Source: Methylotenera_A sp040387515 (GTDB lineage Bacteria > Pseudomonadota > Gammaproteobacteria > Burkholderiales > Methylophilaceae). From it: a DNA stretch of 64,000 nt. A model generated the notes under the pieces. That model did not search any database. It saw nothing but the letters and a program-made list of their open reading frames with translations, and had not been told where the DNA came from. Each line of letters starts with the position of its first letter. The first letter of the stretch is position 1. Shown here in pieces: positions 8,965 to 17,541 of the stretch. The translations under genes and the position numbers were made by a program. Location: NCBI GenBank assembly GCA_040387515.1, contig JAZKDP010000021.1, positions 1 to 64,000 on the forward strand, read 5' to 3'.

Positions 8965-9527
8965 GCTAATGTGCCTTTTTCGGCCACTTTTGCTTTAACT
9001 TTTTTAGTTTTTGGACTCGGTTTAATCAACACGCCTTCATGTTTAAGCAGCCATTTTTTAATTTTAATACCGTCTTTATTGCCCTGCATAAATCCGCCCA
9101 AGCCATTTTTTGCCACTACTCGATGGCAAGGAATCACCAAGGGTAAATTATTCGCGCCGCAAGCATTGGCGACTGCGCGCGGACCAGAACCAATCTGCTG
9201 GGCGATTTCGCCATAAGTGAGCACTCGCCCACAAGGAATCGCGCTAATCGCTTTCCATACACGGCGTTGAAATGGCGTGCCTTTGTAAATAAGTGGCAAA
9301 TTAAAATCGTTATGTGCGTTGGCAAAATAGGCGGCAATTTGGTTGGCAACCTGCGACGTTAATTTATGTACGGCTGGTTTGGCATCATGCTGATGAGACA
9401 GCAACTCAATGGCAACTTGTACGCCTTGTATCGCAATTCCAACCGCACCAAATGGTGCAGTCACTATCGCATCGTATTGTAATGGGCGCTTGTTTTTTGT
9501 AGCTTGCGATAGGCTTTTATTTTGCAT
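8961..9527 (-). CDS. ogt: Methylated-DNA-protein-cysteine methyltransferase
   Basis: This suicide repair enzyme removes the methyl group from O6-methylguanine onto its own cysteine. The 188-residue protein contains the helix-turn-helix block TPFQRRVWKAISAIPCGRVLTYGEIA and the active-site PCHR motif (LPLVIPCHRVV), followed by GGFMQGNKDG. The C-terminal ~20 residues are Lys-rich and probably unstructured, a small extension. There is no AdaA-type N-terminal domain, so it is a repair enzyme and not the Ada regulator. It could equally be labelled ada-like or MGMT. Confidence 0.93.
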   Translation of the reverse strand: MQNKSLSQATKNKRPLQYDAIVTAPFGAVGIAIQGVQVAIELLSHQHDAKPAVHKLTSQVANQIAAYFANAHNDFNLPLIYKGTPFQRRVWKAISAIPCGRVLTYGEIAQQIGSGPRAVANACGANNLPLVIPCHRVVAKNGLGGFMQGNKDGIKIKKWLLKHEGVLIKPSPKTKKVKAKVAEKGTLA

Positions 9528-9604
9528 ACGCTAATTTAACTTAAACCTTAAAGCGAAAGCAATAAAAACAGTGAAAGCAAATTAAAAAGCAAAAACAAAA
9601 TAAA

Positions 9605-9638
9605 AAAGCCTTAAACAATTTACATTGTATAAGGCTTT
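9605..9638 (-). terminator. Terminator of the rpsP-rimM-trmD-rplS operon
   Basis: A 9-bp perfect stem (AAAGCCTTA / TAAGGCTTT) with an inner ACAAT/ATTGT pairing lies 48 bases past the rplS stop. It is bordered by A/T tracts on both sides, so it may also stop transcription reading the other way. Confidence 0.8.
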
Positions 9639-9685
9639 AAAATATCCAGTAAAAACCTTACTGAATACAACAACTATTCTGCTGT

Positions 9686-10081
9686 TTACGCTTTAACTTC
9701 TGGCGCCAGCACTTCTCTTTCACGCACTACTAATTTTTCTTTAATACGTGCAGATTTACCTGAACGCTCACGCAAGTAGTACAGTTTTGCACGGCGTACA
9801 TCACCACGGCGTTTCACTTCAATTGATGCGATTAACGGTGAGTAAGTTTGGAATGTACGCTCTACACCTTCACCAGATGAGATTTTACGCACGATGAATG
9901 ATGAGTTAAGGCCACGATTGCGAATCGCGATTACAACACCTTCATAAGCCTGCACACGTTTACGTGTACCTTCCACAACGTTTACACCAACCACTACGGT
10001 ATCGCCTGGGGCGAAAGTTGGAATGGTTTTGCCTAAACGCGCAATTTCTTCCGTTTCTAACATTTTAATAATATCTGCCAC
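9686..10081 (-). CDS. rplS: 50S ribosomal protein bL19
   Basis: bL19 lies at the interface of the 30S and 50S subunits. The 131-residue protein has the family blocks FAPGDTVVVGVNVVEGTRKRVQAYEG, given here as PGDTVVVGVNV and RVQAYEGVVIA, then SSGEGVERTFQTYSP and RRGDVRRAKLYYLRERSGKSARIKEK. The C-terminus has about 15 extra residues (VREREVLAPEVKA), mildly longer than E. coli L19. It is the last gene of rpsP-rimM-trmD-rplS, 16 bases after trmD, and is followed by a terminator. Confidence 0.97.
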   Translation of the reverse strand: MADIIKMLETEEIARLGKTIPTFAPGDTVVVGVNVVEGTRKRVQAYEGVVIAIRNRGLNSSFIVRKISSGEGVERTFQTYSPLIASIEVKRRGDVRRAKLYYLRERSGKSARIKEKLVVREREVLAPEVKA

Positions 10082-10097
10082 TTTGTGCTCCTTTTAA

Positions 10098-10856
10098 TTA
10101 TGAAGATGCTTGTTCCTGCTCTCTAATACCTTCTTGTAGCAGCCGAGCTTCCTCTTTCGTCAACGACCTTGCGGCCAATAAATCAGGGCGTTTCGCCCTT
10201 GTTAGCAACAACGATTGTTTTAATCGCCATTCTCTAATCTTTGCATGGTTGCCAGACAACAATACTTCCGGCACCTTTTTACTTTCATATTCTTCTGGCC
10301 GGGTGTAGTGCGGATAATCCAGCAAGCCGTTCACAAACGAATCTTCTATTGCGGAATCTGCATCACCCAACACACCTGGCAATTGCCTTACAACTGCATC
10401 TATTAACGCCATGGCGGGTAATTCGCCGCCACTTAATACATAATCACCAATCGATATTTCTTCATCTACCAGTGCGCTTAACAAGCGCTCATCTACACCT
10501 TCGTAGCGACTTGCCAGCAATATCAAGCCTTGCTGCTGGCTTAATTGCATCACCTTTTGGTGACTTAACGGCGTACCACGCGGCGACAAATGAATCACAT
10601 GCGATTTAATACCTAAAGCCGCTTGATTTTTTTTCGCTAAATCAATCGATTTTTCCAGCGGTTCCGCCAACATCACCATGCCAGGGCCACCACCATAAGG
10701 CCTGTCATCGACAGTTTTGTGATTATCCTTGGTAAAATCCCGTGGGTTAATCACGTTTAAATCATAAATCTTGCGTTCTAATGCGCGTGATGTAATGCCA
10801 TATTGGCTAATTGCATCAAACATATCGGGAAACAAGCTAATAACATCAAAGCGCAT
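10098..10856 (-). CDS. trmD: tRNA (guanine-N1)-methyltransferase TrmD
   Basis: TrmD methylates G37 of tRNAs with G36, using S-adenosylmethionine bound in a deep trefoil knot. The 252-residue protein shows RFDVISLFPDMFDAI at the start, DDRPYGGGPGMVM near residue 50, and the knot motifs LASRYEGVDERLL and EISIGDYVLSGGELPAM. LDYPHYTRPEEYE is the tRNA-binding region with its conserved Asp/Tyr residues. It sits between rimM and rplS in the standard operon order. Confidence 0.97.
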   Translation of the reverse strand: MRFDVISLFPDMFDAISQYGITSRALERKIYDLNVINPRDFTKDNHKTVDDRPYGGGPGMVMLAEPLEKSIDLAKKNQAALGIKSHVIHLSPRGTPLSHQKVMQLSQQQGLILLASRYEGVDERLLSALVDEEISIGDYVLSGGELPAMALIDAVVRQLPGVLGDADSAIEDSFVNGLLDYPHYTRPEEYESKKVPEVLLSGNHAKIREWRLKQSLLLTRAKRPDLLAARSLTKEEARLLQEGIREQEQASS

Positions 10857-10876
10857 TTTATTTTAGATGCTGAATG

Positions 10877-11416
10877 CTAAAAATCTGCATCCCAATCGAC
10901 TAACATGGTTTTTGCAGCTAAATCCACATCCAAAATAACGTGTGGCGTAAATGGAATTAAGCGTTCTCGCTCACCGTTCAATTGTCCGCTATTTACAACA
11001 ATCACATCATTTGCACCTGTTTCAAACACATCAGCAATTTGTCCAAACACTACATCTTGCTTGTTTTTAACCGTTAATCCGATTAAGTCAGACCAGTAAT
11101 ATTCATTTTCTGCAGCTTCAGGTAGCGCATCTCGCGGTACTGCCACCTGCTGACCTTTGCAAGCAAGCGCCGCATCGCGATCATCTATGCCTTGCAACTT
11201 TACAACCAACACATCGTTATGTATTTTTGCTTCGATGACATCTAACTCGCGCCAGTTGCCGTCTTTGCCAATCCACCAAGTGTCGTAATCAAACAAGCTA
11301 TCCATTGTTTCGGTATCAGGCAGCACTTTAAGCCAGCCAAAAACGCCGTAGGGCGCAACTATGCGCCCCATGACTACCAAATTGCTTGATTCTAAATTAT
11401 TTGCTACCAAAGCCAT
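10877..11416 (-). CDS. rimM: 16S rRNA processing / 30S maturation protein RimM
   Basis: RimM assists maturation of the 30S head domain by binding bS19 (uS19). The 179-residue protein starts its N-terminal barrel with VMGRIVAPYGVFGWLKVLP. The C-terminal PRC-barrel begins at YYWSDLIGLTVKN, then IADVFETGANDVIVV and LIPFTPHVILDVDL. It is 20 bases upstream of trmD and 55 bases downstream of rpsP. The first 12 residues before VMGRI are variable in the family, so the exact start could be a few codons later. Confidence 0.95.
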   Translation of the reverse strand: MALVANNLESSNLVVMGRIVAPYGVFGWLKVLPDTETMDSLFDYDTWWIGKDGNWRELDVIEAKIHNDVLVVKLQGIDDRDAALACKGQQVAVPRDALPEAAENEYYWSDLIGLTVKNKQDVVFGQIADVFETGANDVIVVNSGQLNGERERLIPFTPHVILDVDLAAKTMLVDWDADF

Positions 11417-11471
11417 CGCTTAAACCAACCTTAAGCTTGAGAAAAGAAGCTTAGTAGAAATAAAATTGAGA

Positions 11472-11930
11472 CTAAGCGTCAGCTGCAGGAGTTTCTGCTG
11501 GTGCTTCAGCAACTTCCGCTGCTGCAGCCTCAGCCGCTTTCGCAGCCTCTGCAGCTTTTTCCGCGTCAGCGGCAGCTTTAGCATCTGCAGCAGCTTTTAC
11601 TTTTGCTGCTTCTAATGCGGCTGCTTTCGCTTTTGCAGCATCTGCTTTAGCCGCATCTTTAGCTTTAGCCGCTAATGCCGCTTCTGGGCCTTTAGCATGC
11701 GTTTTTACTAAACGCGCAACAGTGTCAGACAATTGTGCGCCGTTGCCAGTCCAAAAACTAACGCGTGCAGCATCAATACGCAAACCTTCTGCATTAGCCT
11801 TAGCTGATGGGTTATAAAAACCAACACGCTCAATAAAGCGACCGTCACGACGATTGCGTGAATCAGCTACTACTACATTGTAAAATGGGCTCTTTTTAGA
11901 ACCACCACGAGATAAACGAATCACTACCAT
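11472..11930 (-). CDS. rpsP: 30S ribosomal protein bS16 with Ala-rich C-terminal extension
   Basis: bS16 is a primary 30S assembly protein. Residues 1-80 are canonical: MVVIRLSRGGSKKSPFYNVV, DGRFIERVGFYNP, and a segment ending in a basic ARLVKTH. The usual length is about 80-90 residues, but this one is 152 because of a low-complexity tail of roughly 65 residues made almost only of Ala, Lys, Glu and Asp in AKA/AEA repeats. The tail is helical in character and uses repetitive GCN and AAR codons. It opens the rpsP-rimM-trmD-rplS operon. Extensions of this kind occur in some betaproteobacteria, and their role is not known to me. Confidence 0.95.
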   Translation of the reverse strand: MVVIRLSRGGSKKSPFYNVVVADSRNRRDGRFIERVGFYNPSAKANAEGLRIDAARVSFWTGNGAQLSDTVARLVKTHAKGPEAALAAKAKDAAKADAAKAKAAALEAAKVKAAADAKAAADAEKAAEAAKAAEAAAAEVAEAPAETPAADA

Positions 11931-12066
11931 AGCTATATTTCTCTTTAATAGAAAAGGTTATGCAGAAAGGCGCGGATTATACTTGAAAAACTAGAATATT
12001 GACAAGTAAAATATTTAGGCAAGCTAAACTTTACGCACTTAAAACAGTTAATTTAATAACGATTGA

Positions 12067-12693
12067 TTAACGGTTTCTACGATATTCCAGCGCCATACTA
12101 ACCAGTTCGTGTTGTTTTTGCACATCCATCTTCTTAAATGCATTCTTAATATACTGCCGCACGGTTTCAGTACTAATACCCATTACTTCTGATACTTCTT
12201 TGGTACCTCTACGCTCAGTTAATAACACAACGCACTCAACCTCACGGCGTGATAGATTAAATTCTGCACTTAATCTATCTGTCCAGTACTCATAATTTAA
12301 GCTTAAATCTTTCACTAAAATCAATACACTATGGCCATCTCTACGCTCGTCTACTTGCTTTTGCATACGACTGATTGAAAGATAATATGGCTTAGGATGC
12401 TGACTGCGATGCACGTAAATGCTTATGGAATTTTCTTGCGTGTGGTTCGCATCAATTGCAATGCGTATCGCATTTTGTAAGCGCGTATTATCTGGCACTA
12501 AATCTGCGGTTAATTGTTGATTAAGAACACGAAGACCATGCTGGTTTTTAAGTAACACCTCCGCCGCGCTTGATGCAAATAAAACTTCTGCACGGCTAGA
12601 AACAATAAGCAAGGCTTGGCCCAAATGTGCCAAGCCTTGCTCTAGCATTTTTATGCGCCAACTATCATCTTGGTTTGATTGACTGACACTCAT
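12067..12693 (-). CDS. LuxR-type helix-turn-helix regulator with PAS-like sensor region
   Basis: A 208-residue cytoplasmic protein. The N-terminal ~130 residues look like a PAS fold (LIVSSRAEVLFASSAAEVLL, then YLSISRM and VLILVKDLSL). The C-terminal ~60 residues are a LuxR DNA-binding domain: FNLSRREVECVVLLTERRGTKEVSEVMGIS in shortened form (LSRREVECV, VMGISTETVRQYIKNAFKKM). No receiver or acyl-homoserine-lactone domain is visible. It is a single gene between rpsP (same strand, 136 bases away) and queC. The signal and targets are unknown. It is probably autonomous because the neighbours are housekeeping genes. Confidence 0.82.
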   Translation of the reverse strand: MSVSQSNQDDSWRIKMLEQGLAHLGQALLIVSSRAEVLFASSAAEVLLKNQHGLRVLNQQLTADLVPDNTRLQNAIRIAIDANHTQENSISIYVHRSQHPKPYYLSISRMQKQVDERRDGHSVLILVKDLSLNYEYWTDRLSAEFNLSRREVECVVLLTERRGTKEVSEVMGISTETVRQYIKNAFKKMDVQKQHELVSMALEYRRNR

Positions 12694-12783
12694 TATTTTA
12701 TTGCCACCCAGACAAGGGAAAACAAACTATAACGCAATGGAATTATTAAGCAACTTAATAATAAGACTTTAATAATTAAGGCG

Positions 12784-13464
12784 TTATAACACACCGCTAT
12801 AACGGGTCGGATCCTGTATATTGGCTTGGACAAAACCATCGCGGCGCAAACGGCAAGAATCACACTTTCCACAGGCGCGACCTAAATCATCGGCCTGATA
12901 ACAAGAAACTGTCATCGCATAATCTACACCCAGTTGCGTACCCAAGCTGATTATTTGCCCTTTAGTCATATCGATTAACGGCGCATGTATGGTAATTTTC
13001 TGGCCTTCTACCGCACTTTTGGTCGCCAAATTGGCCATTTGCTGAAACGCAGCCACATATTCACCGCGACAATCTGGATAACCTGAATAATCTAATGCAT
13101 TCACACCAATAAAAATATCTTGTGCGCCCAACACCTCTGCCCAAGCCAAGCTTAATGACAGCATAATCGTGTTGCGCGCAGGCACGTAGGTGACTGGAAT
13201 ACCTACCGTTTCTGACACCGGGACATCAATGGCGTTATCCGTTAATGCTGAGCCGCCAAATAAACTTAAATCTAAATGTGCTGTTTTGTGTGTGATTGCG
13301 CCTAGCTTCAAGGCGACATTATTGGCCGCCTGTAATTCAGCAATATGGCGCTGATGGTAATCTAAACTTAAGCAATAGCAATCAAAACCTTGTGATTTTG
13401 CAATCGCCAAACAAGTAGCAGAATCCAGTCCACCAGAAAGTAAAACAACCGCTTTTTTTGTCAT
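12784..13464 (-). CDS. queC: 7-cyano-7-deazaguanine synthase QueC
   Basis: QueC converts 7-carboxy-7-deazaguanine to preQ0 with ammonia and ATP in queuosine synthesis. The 226-residue protein has the PP-loop VLLSGGLDSATCL at the N-terminus, IFIGVNALDYSGYPDCR in the middle, and the zinc-binding cluster CGKCDSCRLRRDGF near the C-terminus with the earlier Cys in VSCYQADD. The start overlaps the queE stop by 4 bases, so queE-queC form a coupled pair in pathway order. Confidence 0.97.
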   Translation of the reverse strand: MTKKAVVLLSGGLDSATCLAIAKSQGFDCYCLSLDYHQRHIAELQAANNVALKLGAITHKTAHLDLSLFGGSALTDNAIDVPVSETVGIPVTYVPARNTIMLSLSLAWAEVLGAQDIFIGVNALDYSGYPDCRGEYVAAFQQMANLATKSAVEGQKITIHAPLIDMTKGQIISLGTQLGVDYAMTVSCYQADDLGRACGKCDSCRLRRDGFVQANIQDPTRYSGVL

Positions 13465-14099
13465 ACGCCTTGCTTTTCACCCCATAAAATTTTATGTAAT
13501 TGAATTTGCATGCGCACCTGCAGTTTGTCGGCCAAAACCCAAGCTGCCAACTCATTAGCAGCCAGCTCATTAAAACTGGGTGAGAATAACACAGGGCATT
13601 TTTCAACCAATTTGAGTTCAATTAGTTTAGCTTTTGCCCAATCATAATCGGCCCGATTGCACAGCACGAATTTAATCTCATCGCTAGGTTTAATATGCGC
13701 CAAATTGCTCCAAAGATTCTTTTTCTCTTCATTTGAAGCAGGCGTTTTAATATCCAATATAATGGACACGCGCTTATCAACTGGCACAATGTCCATGGCG
13801 CCACCGGTCTCAAGCGATACGCTGTAGCCTGCATCACACAAAGACTTTAATAAATCATGGCATTGCTTTTGTGCCAACGGCTCGCCACCCGTCACGGTCA
13901 CATAGCGCGTACCAAATTCAGCTACTTTGACTAAAATATCCGCAACTTCCATATTGGATCCACCGCTAAAAGCATATTCGGTATCACAATATGTGCAACG
14001 CATTGGACAACCCGTCAAGCGCACAAACACCGTAGGGAGACCAAATCTGCTGGTTTCACCTTGCAATGAGTAAAATATTTCGTAAATTTTTAAAGCCAT
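13461..14099 (-). CDS. queE: 7-carboxy-7-deazaguanine synthase QueE
   Basis: QueE is a radical SAM enzyme that contracts the ring of 6-carboxytetrahydropterin in queuosine synthesis. The 212-residue protein contains IFYSLQGETSRFGLPTVFVR, given here as the substrate-binding SLQGE and RFGLPTVFVRL, and the cluster motif CPMRCTYCDTEYAF (Cys-x3-Cys-x2-Cys). TVTGGEPLAQ is the usual GGEP block that contacts SAM. It is upstream of and overlaps queC. A terminator-like hairpin sits just upstream and belongs to the preceding eptA transcript. Confidence 0.96.
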   Translation of the reverse strand: MALKIYEIFYSLQGETSRFGLPTVFVRLTGCPMRCTYCDTEYAFSGGSNMEVADILVKVAEFGTRYVTVTGGEPLAQKQCHDLLKSLCDAGYSVSLETGGAMDIVPVDKRVSIILDIKTPASNEEKKNLWSNLAHIKPSDEIKFVLCNRADYDWAKAKLIELKLVEKCPVLFSPSFNELAANELAAWVLADKLQVRMQIQLHKILWGEKQGV

Positions 14100-14126
14100 T
14101 AGTTTTAACTACTTAAATTAAAGCAA

Positions 14127-14149
14127 AACGCCAACATTATGTTGGCGTT
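14127..14149 (-). terminator. Terminator downstream of the EptA-like gene
   Basis: A perfect 9-bp stem (AACGCCAAC / GTTGGCGTT) has an ATTAT loop. Minus-strand T-rich sequence follows, and it lies between the eptA stop and queE. It separates the lipid A modification genes from queE-queC. Confidence 0.75.
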
Positions 14150-14228
14150 ATTTTACCGCGAAAAGTCTAAAAAATTGATGATTAACAACACATAGTAAAT
14201 ATCACCAAAAAATGTTTATTGATTATTT

Positions 14229-15869
14229 TTAATGTGTCGCTTTTAAATCATTATTCTGCATCAATATTTGCTGCTTGCTTTCACAGGTTTTTGATTGCAT
14301 CTCAAACGCTACCAACAAGGTACAGAACACATCATCATGACTTAATGGATAATCTTTAAAAGGTTTGGCTTGATCAATGGTGAAGTCAAAATTCTTACCC
14401 ATCCAAACAATCGCTGGCACGTGTGTTTGTTCTTTTGGTGCAATCGCATAAGGCGCTGCATGCAGATAAAAACCGTTTTCGCCTAGTGACTCCCCATGAT
14501 CAGCAACATATAGCATGGCCGTTTCATGTGAATCATCATATTTTTTTAGAAAATGAATGACTTCAGACAAGAAATAATCGGTATATAAAATCGCGTTATC
14601 GTAGCTATTATCTATTTCCTCTTGGCTGCAATCCCTTAATTCGCCAGTCATGCACATTGGCTTAAATTTCTCAAACTCTTTCGGATAGCGTCGGTAATAT
14701 TCAGGACCATGATTGCCCATTTGATGCAGCACAATCAAAATATCCTGGTCTTTTCTGGCCGCTATGTATTTATCTAAGCCACTTAACATGCCAATATCTC
14801 TGCATTCCTTATCACATGCAGGATTCAATGTTGGCGTTTTAAAGTTTTCATATTTAAGCCTTGTTGCAACACCTTTTGAATCTGAATTATTGTCACGCCA
14901 TAAAATTTGTACTTTGTTTTCAAATAAAACCTCTAAAGCATTTTCGGTATGCAAAGCTTTTTCTTTGTCATATTTTTCTCGGCCTAACACTGAAAACATA
15001 CACGGCACGGAAATGCCGGTAGAAGTTCCGCAAGAACTCACATTACTAAAACTGACAATATTTTCTTTGGCTAATAATGGATTAGTTAATTTTTTATACC
15101 CATTCAACGAAAATCGGTCTGCACGCGCTGTTTCACCCACCACCATAATAATCAACTCATGGTGTTTATACGTGTCTAGGTTTTTTGCATCCTGTGCGAC
15201 TCGTGTGACGATTTTTGATGGCGCTGGTTTTAGTTGTTCTTGCGCATATTTAATCAATGAATACGTAAAGTAGGTAGGATTCGCATAAAAGCGTGTCACG
15301 CGGTGCTCTCGGATAAATGACGTGTAGCCTGCAGTAAATGGCACGATAACAACGATTAATAGCAACAATAAAACAGCGATTGCCAATAGGCGAGATTGAA
15401 GTTCTGGCCATACTTTTCTAGCTGCAGGTGTGTATTTAATGACCATCCAGGCGGGAATAGCGCCAAAAAATACTGCCCTTAAAATAAACATCGGACTCAC
15501 TAAACCAGCAAATTCTTGTGGATTGGTTTGTGCGATATTATCCAGCATTACAACGTCAACAATGACGCCAAATTGATCCATATAATAAGCAGCAAGCGAC
15601 GCTGAAAACAGGAAAAATGCGAGAACCCATCGTGTAAACCTGCCATGAGAAACCACCAATAAAAATAAGGTAGTTAGTATGCTAAAAAACACTGCCAGAG
15701 AAATCAAAAATGGCAAATTATGTAGTTTTGCTGGATACACCTCTAAAATCCTGCCGAATAACGCATAGTTACCCGTTAGCATGATAAATGCAGCGGTCAG
15801 TAGGATAGCTTGCGTTTGCGTCTTAATCTTGCTCAGCAACCCATATGGAACTAAAAGAAGTTTATTCAT
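14229..15869 (-). CDS. eptA: EptA-like lipid A phosphoethanolamine transferase
   Basis: Members of this family transfer phosphoethanolamine from phosphatidylethanolamine to lipid A, lowering surface charge and polymyxin binding. The 546-residue protein has five N-terminal membrane segments (about 20-180) and a periplasmic sulfatase-fold domain. Metal and catalytic motifs are VVGETARADRFSLNGY, the nucleophile Thr in SSCGTSTGISVPCMFS, and the metal-binding YVADHGESLGENG and HAAP segments. It is 48 bases downstream of a PAP2 phosphatase gene on the same strand, a frequent pairing in lipid A remodelling. The acceptor could also be another envelope sugar; lipid A is an inference from the family. 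Confidence 0.9.
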   Translation of the reverse strand: MNKLLLVPYGLLSKIKTQTQAILLTAAFIMLTGNYALFGRILEVYPAKLHNLPFLISLAVFFSILTTLFLLVVSHGRFTRWVLAFFLFSASLAAYYMDQFGVIVDVVMLDNIAQTNPQEFAGLVSPMFILRAVFFGAIPAWMVIKYTPAARKVWPELQSRLLAIAVLLLLLIVVIVPFTAGYTSFIREHRVTRFYANPTYFTYSLIKYAQEQLKPAPSKIVTRVAQDAKNLDTYKHHELIIMVVGETARADRFSLNGYKKLTNPLLAKENIVSFSNVSSCGTSTGISVPCMFSVLGREKYDKEKALHTENALEVLFENKVQILWRDNNSDSKGVATRLKYENFKTPTLNPACDKECRDIGMLSGLDKYIAARKDQDILIVLHQMGNHGPEYYRRYPKEFEKFKPMCMTGELRDCSQEEIDNSYDNAILYTDYFLSEVIHFLKKYDDSHETAMLYVADHGESLGENGFYLHAAPYAIAPKEQTHVPAIVWMGKNFDFTIDQAKPFKDYPLSHDDVFCTLLVAFEMQSKTCESKQQILMQNNDLKATH

Positions 15870-15917
15870 TACTTACATCACCCTGATTTTATTTCTGTAT
15901 TTTTTGAATTATTTTAT

Positions 15918-16637
15918 TTAATTTTTAGTTTGGAACTCTGGCTTGAATTGTTTGGTAAAACCCAACATGATGAATATGACCAATGCCGCTAACCATACAG
16001 ACCATAATGTGTGAAATAAAAAGTGTGCACCGCGCATTTGCTGTACCCAACCAAGTGTGAATCCTACACTTAAGCCAGACAAAAAAACAATTAAAGCAGT
16101 TTTTGGTTTGCTTGGAAGCCAAAATACACAAAATGCAGCAAGCCACAAGCCAACCGTTGCATGACCCGCAGGAAAGCATCCACCCGCTTTTACCATGCTA
16201 GGCATATGGTCGAGTAGCCGAACAAACGGAGCATATCCGCCATAGCGCGTTACATCCCACGGGCAATGCAAGGCAGAAAAAGATTTTAATATTCCCACAA
16301 GAGAGGGGATTAAGACAGAGGCAATTACGACAAAACGTAATCGCACGCGCACCCATTGCTTAATGATGCGCCATGGGTAAATAAGGTCTAGAAGTACAAC
16401 TAACCATAGCAAGCGACCGATATGAGTAATGGTATATTTCACATAACCATGCATCAAATCTTTAGCAAACCAAGTGTTATACCAAAGAAACTGCTGTGTA
16501 TTTGTATCGAAGTAATAATCTTCAATGATTAAATCAATATTGGTGAACTGTCCTACCAGGATATTAAGCGCTGCAAATATGCAGAGAGCAATAGCGCAAC
16601 GCTTATATATTGTGAAATGGATTTTAGGAAAAATCAT
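15918..16637 (-). CDS. PAP2-family membrane phosphatase
   Basis: A 239-residue inner-membrane protein with about six hydrophobic segments. The PAP2 signature motifs face the periplasm: an Arg/Lys region before HCPWDVTRYGG, the central CFPAGHATVGLWLA (the PSGH-type motif with Ala in place of Ser), and RGAHFLFHTLWS (the SRxxxxxHxxxD-type motif). Relatives remove or transfer phosphates on lipid A or undecaprenyl pyrophosphate. Its position directly upstream of the EptA-like gene suggests that it prepares or competes for the same lipid A site. The precise substrate is not shown by sequence. Confidence 0.85.
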   Translation of the reverse strand: MIFPKIHFTIYKRCAIALCIFAALNILVGQFTNIDLIIEDYYFDTNTQQFLWYNTWFAKDLMHGYVKYTITHIGRLLWLVVLLDLIYPWRIIKQWVRVRLRFVVIASVLIPSLVGILKSFSALHCPWDVTRYGGYAPFVRLLDHMPSMVKAGGCFPAGHATVGLWLAAFCVFWLPSKPKTALIVFLSGLSVGFTLGWVQQMRGAHFLFHTLWSVWLAALVIFIMLGFTKQFKPEFQTKN

Positions 16638-16708
16638 TGAGCAGCATCATACATTCTTGGTGCTCAGCATTGCAATATCCAGATGATTTGCAATGCATTA
16701 AATAAATG

Positions 16709-17536
16709 CTATTTCAATGATTCTAACGTTTTTAACCGTTTTTGCGCATTAGGCGTTACGTCTGCATTGGGGTATTTTGCCACTAAATCACGCAGCGTTT
16801 TTTTTGCATTAGTAACTTGCCCTAGTTGAATTTGACTATTCGCGATGCTATACATTGCATCCGGTGCTTTTGCGCTTTCTGCATATAAAGCAACCACCTT
16901 CTGTTGCGTGGCAATACTGGACTTATAATTTTTTAGCGCAAACTGTGAATAACCCACGCCATACAGCGCATCAGGCACAAGTTTACTATTAGGATATTCT
17001 TTTAAAAAAACATCAAACGCGGCAAAAGCCTCTTTGTGCTTGCCAGCCTTACTTAAACTATCAGCATCAGCAAAGGCTTTAACATCTTTGTCCTCTACCA
17101 CTGGCGCTGTTGTATTCGCTGGACTATCACTACTTGTTCCAGCACTACTTAACGATGACGTGGCACTACTTTCTATTTTGCGCAACCTTGTATCGGTATC
17201 GGTATATAAATCTTTTTGGCGTTGTTGCGTGGTATTAATATTATGGCCAGCAACTTCTAGCTCGCCTTTTAAATTAGCAACCTCTTGTTTTAAGCCTTCA
17301 ATTTGGTTCTGCATATCAACCAAACCCTGGCCTTGTATGACGGCCTCAATCGCAACCAGTCGCTTTTCAATAGCGGCTTGGCTTTTCTTCAAATCATTAA
17401 TTGATGCCTGACTTGCGGCCTCTACGTCTAAAATCTTCTTACGCGCTTCTTTGTCGTCAAATATTGCGGCGTGACTGGTGACTGCCGTTGTAGCAATCAC
17501 CAGTACAATCAGATTTTTAATCAACTGATTAAGCAA
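16709..17536 (-). CDS. cpoB: Cell division coordinator CpoB (YbgF)
   Basis: CpoB is a periplasmic protein that links the Tol-Pal machine to PBP1B-driven peptidoglycan synthesis during constriction. The 275-residue protein has a signal peptide ending around TSHA-AIF, an N-terminal coiled coil (about 30-120), a Ser/Thr-rich linker, and a C-terminal TPR region from about 155 (KAFADADSLSKAGKHKEAFAAFDVF region, then YGVGYSQFALKNY and YSIANSQIQLGQV). The start is a TTG at 17536, only 5 bases after the pal stop, which implies coupling to pal. It ends the tolQRAB-pal-cpoB cluster. Confidence 0.93.
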   Translation of the reverse strand: MLNQLIKNLIVLVIATTAVTSHAAIFDDKEARKKILDVEAASQASINDLKKSQAAIEKRLVAIEAVIQGQGLVDMQNQIEGLKQEVANLKGELEVAGHNINTTQQRQKDLYTDTDTRLRKIESSATSSLSSAGTSSDSPANTTAPVVEDKDVKAFADADSLSKAGKHKEAFAAFDVFLKEYPNSKLVPDALYGVGYSQFALKNYKSSIATQQKVVALYAESAKAPDAMYSIANSQIQLGQVTNAKKTLRDLVAKYPNADVTPNAQKRLKTLESLK

Positions 17537-17541
17537 AACTC

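Noticed and set aside
12784..14099. preQ1 riboswitch controlling queE-queC
   Set aside because: The leader upstream of queE is short and contains only the terminator hairpin of the preceding gene. No pseudoknot-like C-rich/A-rich pattern was recognisable.
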